A DNA stretch of 64,000 nucleotides from assembly GCF_000151665.1 (NCBI RefSeq), contig NW_013171824.1, positions 1 to 64,000 on the forward strand, in the 5' to 3' direction. The notes below the pieces were generated by a model that saw only the letters and a program-made list of their open reading frames with translations, ran no database searches and had not been told where the DNA came from. Below, piece after piece: positions 59,594 to 64,000 of this stretch; position 1 is the stretch's first letter, and every line of letters begins with the position of its first letter. The translations under genes and the position numbers were made by a program. This DNA comes from Blastocystis hominis (Eukaryota; Sar; Bigyra; Opalinata; Blastocystidae).

Positions 59594-61786
59594 TTAGAAT
59601 TTGGATCGTTCCGCCTGTTTTTCAAGCCAAGTCAATACCTCTGGATCAGTAATATAACCCTTCATTTTCTCCAAGCAGAGCGAGTTATACTTCTCCAGCC
59701 ATCGTTTCTCCTTCTCTGTTAACATCTCCTCCACACAAAGATCCGCCTGGATCGGTACGAACGACAGCACATCAAATCGAAGAAACTGGCGGTCCAGATG
59801 CGTCTTCTCCAGCCCGCTCTCCACGGTTACTGTCCCGTTAAGTCCCTCCTCTCTCCCCCCAAAGGATATACAGCGTGTTCTCAATGCGCACCCCGAACCC
59901 TCTCTCCTCATCATAATACCCAGGCTCGTCCGTCATCGTCATCCCCGCAGCGAACCCCTCCTTCTCCGCGTTCGTCCGCGTCGAAATCGACTACTTCTCA
60001 CGCCTGCCTTCTCCTCACCTCCGGTCCTTCATGCACGCCCAAGCAATACCCCACTCCATGTCCCGTTCCGTGTCCATAGTCCAGTCCTCGCTCCCACAGC
60101 GCGCTCCGCGCCAGCACGTCCAGCTGCACGCCGCGCGTCCGCGCGGGGAACACCGCCGTCGCCAGCGCGATGTGGCCCTTCAGCACGGCCGTGTAGCACT
60201 CGCGGAACGCGCGATCCACGCGGGACTGCGCCGCGTCCGACGCGATGCAGACCGTCCGCGTGATGTCCGTCGTGCCCCACTCGTACTGCCCGCCCGTGTC
60301 CAGCAGAATGCACGTGTCGCGCTGCAGACGCGCCGAGGACGCCGCCGACGTGGGCTCGTAGTGGACGATCGCCGCGTTGGCGCCGCAGCCGACGATCGGA
60401 GCGAAGCTGTCGCCCAGACTCTGCGCGTAGCGACGGCGGAACGCGGTGGACTGCGCGGCCACGTCGAACTCGGTGGGGTGCTCGTCGATGTGCGACTCCA
60501 GCCTAGGACTCACCGCGGGGAATCGAGGAGACCAGGAGAGAAGGTGGCACATGGCGATGGAGTCACGGAGAAAAGCGTCGCGGATGTTGCGGATTTCTGT
60601 TTCGTTTTTGATCGCCTTCATGCGCGTTATGGGACTGGTCGTGAATCGAATTCGATCGAATACTTGAAGGTGGTGTCCGGATTGCGGCCCTCCAATCGCG
60701 AAAAAACCGCGAAACTGACATCGGAAGCATTGAAACAAATTTCCTCGGCGGCTTCGCTTTTCTGCTTCGCCATCGCATCGATGAAGGGCAGAAACGCGTC
60801 ATACTCGCGGATCTGCACGCCGTTCTTTTCGAATTCGGCGGTCTGTTCGATGGAAAGTCGGTTCGGATGAATGAACAAAAAAGCCTCGTTTTGTGTCACA
60901 ACGCCGTAGGCGTACACAAGCGGGTTGTACTCGACGTCGCTGCCGCGCATGTTGAACAGCCAGCAAACGTCGTCGAGTTTTGTGAGGAGTAAAATCGATC
61001 GATCACGTGACGCCATGGCTTCGCGCACGCGCATGATCTTGTCGAGTGTGGAGAGTCCTGCGGACTCGGTGGATAAGAGGGTGATGGGAGTGTGGGGAAG
61101 GTCTGTAAGCAAACAAACAAGGCGAAATACGGGGACGGTCCGACCAGAGTTGGTCGATGAGATTGCTGTCGAGGCAGACGAGGTTGATGCCGAACGGGTG
61201 CAACGTGCTCTCTAATTGGCAGCCGAAGCCGGTGGAGATGAGGCTGCCGTCCACTCCCACTTGAGATCCCTCGGGGAGCGAGGAGGCCAACCATTCCTGT
61301 TTGTTAGAAATAGAGTGGAGAGAAATATACGGTCACTTTGGGACATCCTGGAGTGCCGAGCTTCTTTAGCTGCCAACAGGATGGAAGTTCTTTCTCCGCC
61401 TGGAGGAAATACCTCGAATCTGTCCAGAGTAGCGCTTCCGTAGGTGTAACAACGGCTAGAAATGAAACTTCTTGGTGAAGAACGAACCCATTCCAGCGGA
61501 TCCTGTGAATCCAGTGATCCACTTCCGGCGCTGATAGCATTCCGGAACGTACTCGCTCATATGCTGGTCCTCACTTGGAATTAGATAGGCTTCAAGCTTT
61601 TTTTGTTTCATTAGCTCACCTAGCACTCAGAGAGCTCTGAATATTCACTACGAAGACCGTTGAGTTTTTCCGATGCACTTCCCAATGTAGCAACTGAGAC
61701 TTCACCAAAAGAATACACGACTCACATTGACACTTTAGTTCCATCCGAGACGAATGACTTAACTTTGAAATGACTTGCCTAAACAT
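59594..61786 (-). CDS. Xaa-Pro aminopeptidase (M24B, XPNPEP1-like), multi-exon
   Basis: Minus-strand start at 61786 (MFRQVISKLSHSSRMELK). Introns of 26 (61725-61700), 29 (61648-61620) and about 31 nt give EKLNGLRSELMKQKKLEAYL, then IPSEDQHMSEYVPECYQRRK, ITGFTGSAGMAVVT and WTDSRYFLQAEKEL. Two creatinase-like domains precede the M24 fold. The metal site is complete: DTGGQYEWGTTDITRT (two Asp), GHGTGHGVGYCLGVHEGP (His), TMTDEPGYYDEE (Glu) and GVRIENTL (Glu). The enzyme removes N-terminal residues before proline using two Mn ions, as a cytosolic dimer. The first ATG gives a basic, Ser-rich leader; a second ATG 14 codons later could give a cytosolic form. An internal join near 59990 between shifted frames needs one more short intron. 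Confidence 0.85.
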
Positions 61787-62004
61787 TTAGTATTGCTTCA
61801 TATGTAATCTTTTGGATAATTGCTTTTCTATGTGCTTTTCGTTTGATTGTGTCAAGAAGGAATTCCGTGAGGAAATGAAGAAAATGAGCTAGGAGGCAGG
61901 ATTATCGGTTCTTCTGTGCACCCTGATATGCATACTTTTTGGTGATATCATTTTCAGGCCGAAGTCTATTCGTATCCTTTTCTTCGGTGTTCTTATTACC
62001 CACA

Positions 62005-63453
62005 ATGAATCTCAATTCGAATCAATCTATTGCCATTCCCTCGTATGAGTTCCATGCTTCTGAGGATATTTCTATAAAGAGTTTTGAACTGATTCGTTGT
62101 ATTGGCCAAGGAGCTTACGGCCAGGTGTGGCTATGTGAAAAGAACGACTCCCATGTGCTGTACGCAATGAAGATTCTCAACAAAAATCAATTGAGTCGTG
62201 CTTCGACTCTCGTGAGAACCCTACGTGAAAGAAAGCTCCTTGAAGTTGTTGTTTGTGTGGAGAATAAAGCATAGTTGGTGGATAGTCCATTCATTGTGAA
62301 GCTGCGGTTTAGTTTTCAAGATACTTCCAACTTGTATTTCGTAACTGATTACTACTCAGGAGGCGATTTCTTTTCTCTCATCGAGCAGCAGCCCTACAAC
62401 CGTCTCTGCGAAAGCTACGCTCGAGCCTATGTCCAAGAACCATCATTTCGTTCACTCGTAGCTGGCCGAAGTTGTCGTGGCGTTAGAAAGCCTGCACTCT
62501 CTACAAGTGGCCTATCGCGATCTGAAGATGGAGAACATCCTCATGACGAATGATGGCCATCTCATCCTCACGGACCTCGGAATGAGCCGAATTCTGCATC
62601 CAGGCCAGCGGTCGTTTAGTTATGTGGGGACTCCGGAATACATGGTTCCGAATTCCTTGATTGTCTTAATGTTTGTTTAGGCACCTGAAATTGTAAGCCA
62701 TCGAGGCCACGATCATTGCTGTGACTTTTGGTCGCTCGGCGTGTTGGCTTATCAAATCATGGTGGGCGTAGTTCCTTTCACAGGAAACACCGTCGAAGTT
62801 TTTTTCTCCACTTTTCCAATTCGAAATAGACCGTTTTCAACCGCATTTCCCACCAACAAATCATCCTTCCTCCCTTTCTTTCGCACTCTGCGCGCACTTT
62901 TATCAGCGCGCTGCTTCAACGAAACCCCGAGCAGCGATTAGGCCACGGCGGCATTCAGGAGATCAAACAACACCGATTTTTCGAGGGAATCGATTGGAGT
63001 GCCGTTGAAAACCACACAAATCCGCTTCCTTTAACGCCCGCTTTTCAGAATTCCGTGACGCAGATGAACGAAATCGCCTCGGATTTTGGCGTTTTTGATC
63101 GATTTGCTCACTTTGTGGACGGAACGGATCGCTGTTATCAGAAACTGATCATCAAACAAGTGTTGTTAGGATGGATTCACTATGATTTAAAACCCGAACT
63201 CGTCGATGAGCACGTTCACGGAACCATTCCTTCGCGAGGCGATTGGAAGCTCCCCAACGCGAGTTCGAGCGCTGGGCTCAATGGGTATTACCAGTTTTCG
63301 AATCGCGACGAATTGATAATGCACTTGCAGAACGAAGAGGTTTTGTTTCCTGAAGTTGTGTCGAATTTGTGCAATTTGCAGCTGAGCATCGAAGAGAAAA
63401 CGATGCTCTTTGAGAACGATCGGTGTGTGTGTCAGTGGCGATTGTGTGGGTGA
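62005..63453 (+). CDS. AGC-family Ser/Thr protein kinase
   Basis: Exons 62005-62247, 62275-62430, 62462-62644, 62681-62799 and 62832-63453; introns 27, 31, 36 and 32 nt. Kinase motifs in order: GQGAYGQVWL (Gly loop), YAMKILNK (Lys), SPFIVKLRFSFQ, YRDLKMENIL (catalytic loop, AGC-type Tyr), TDLGMSR (DLG in place of DFG), SYVGTPEYMAPEIV, CDFWSLGVLAYQIM, RNPEQRLGHGG, FFEGIDW. A C-terminal extension of about 170 residues follows, without a clear hydrophobic motif (FxxFS/T). Closest to the PKA/SGK/S6K type. An in-frame stretch upstream of the ATG (from 61939) may be untranslated. The 3' end could splice onward after 63423. Confidence 0.85.
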
Positions 63454-63539
63454 GGGAAAGAGAAAGCGATGAGCGTGTAGACAGAATGAAGAGCAGGCAT
63501 CGATTTGTATTAAAGGCAACATTGCAGTGAATTTCTCTG

Positions 63540-64000
63540 AACATGTTTGTTTTGTTCGTGTTTCCCATTACAGACAGAATCGAATCCGTCTTTTAGATAT
63601 CACCACCGCGCTTTCTCCGCTCCATCTCTTTCAATCTTTAGCACAGCAGCACACTCTCTCCAATTCTCTGCAGAATCCGAAACAGGTTCTATCGTGTATC
63701 GTGAAAACCTTCGAGCAGCCAACGTCGCGCAGTTTTGACTCACCGAATCGCATTGAATCATAGTGTTTAATGAGATTTTGTCGTGCTCGCTCATTCAATC
63801 GATTCAAAGCTTTCAAGTGCGAGTGTATAAAAATCGAGAGTTGTTTTTAACTCAAAAATGTCTAGAAAGCGTCGCTTCGGTCATTTCCGATGCGCTCAAA
63901 AGCAGAAATGTGACCATTCTGCAACACGCCTTGTTCCCACAGCAAGAGAATGCGTTGTGGTTCATTCTATCTGGGCTGCATGTTCAGTCGCTTTTTGGAC
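63540..64000 (+). CDS. Unfinished gene at the right window edge
   Basis: Coding-like segments at about 63560-63680 (NRIRLLDITTALSPLHLFQS) and 63763-64000 (NEILSCSLIQSIQSFQVRVY, then LESVASVISDALKSRNVTIL and ALWFILSGLHVQSLFG) run off the window. They are probably exons of one plus-strand gene joined by short introns. The alpha-helical second part faintly recalls the C-terminal Utp12 domain of ribosome-biogenesis WD40 proteins, but the match is too weak to name. Confidence 0.35.

Overview
This is nuclear DNA from a eukaryotic microbe, most likely a protist. It carries one eukaryotic housekeeping gene after another: SEC13, a Rab-GAP (TBC), ZIP and SLC4 transporters, CHMP1, phosphopantothenoylcysteine ligase, thioredoxin reductase, U11/U12-35K, GPALPP1, Xaa-Pro aminopeptidase and an AGC kinase. 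Two tRNA genes, tRNA-Ile(AAU) and tRNA-Leu(CAG), are present. The standard code fits, apart from one probable Sec codon. Nearly every gene can be joined only by removing very short GT-AG introns, mostly 26-38 nt and many of exactly 30-32 nt. I could not fix the lineage from sequence alone.

Layout. Positions 1-9616 and 37189-46884 form two inverted arms around a central block of about 27.5 kb. Each arm carries a ZIP gene, a TBC gene and a giant modular surface protein. The outer part (1-3819 against 43066-46884) and the inner part (5784-9616 against 37189-41021) are almost identical. Between them, the promoter and N-terminal module of the surface protein are diverged and mosaic. The right arm stops inside a SAM-domain exon whose full gene (SAM-SLC4 transporter) lies on the left, immediately followed by SEC13.

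The central block holds decayed Polinton/Maverick-like remnants. A retroviral-type integrase and a protein-primed DNA polymerase B pseudogene lie at 14.5-22.3 kb. A set of broken structural-type genes with a repeated GYYT domain lies at 33.2-36.9 kb. Between them are AT-rich repeats, two MORN-repeat genes (one MORN plus LRR) and a GC-rich, fragmented surface-protein gene with an FN3-like domain.

The right flank (46.3-64 kb) is dense single-copy territory. In order: ZIP9-like transporter; thioredoxin reductase with a predicted mitochondrial presequence and a C-terminal Cys-TGA; PPCS; U11/U12-35K; tRNA-Ile; GPALPP1; CHMP1; PAP2 phosphatase; PIG-V-like mannosyltransferase; MIT-domain protein; tRNA-Leu; secreted ML-domain protein; Xaa-Pro aminopeptidase; AGC kinase; and an unfinished gene. 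Gene spacing is tight (about 90-400 bp), with several overlaps.

Points most worth a second look: the candidate selenocysteine thioredoxin reductase; the ultrashort-intron regime alongside a minor-spliceosome protein; the mosaic surface-protein pair in a palindrome; a SAM-SLC4 gene that reads in frame into SEC13; and the GYYT structural-protein family of the Polinton relic.
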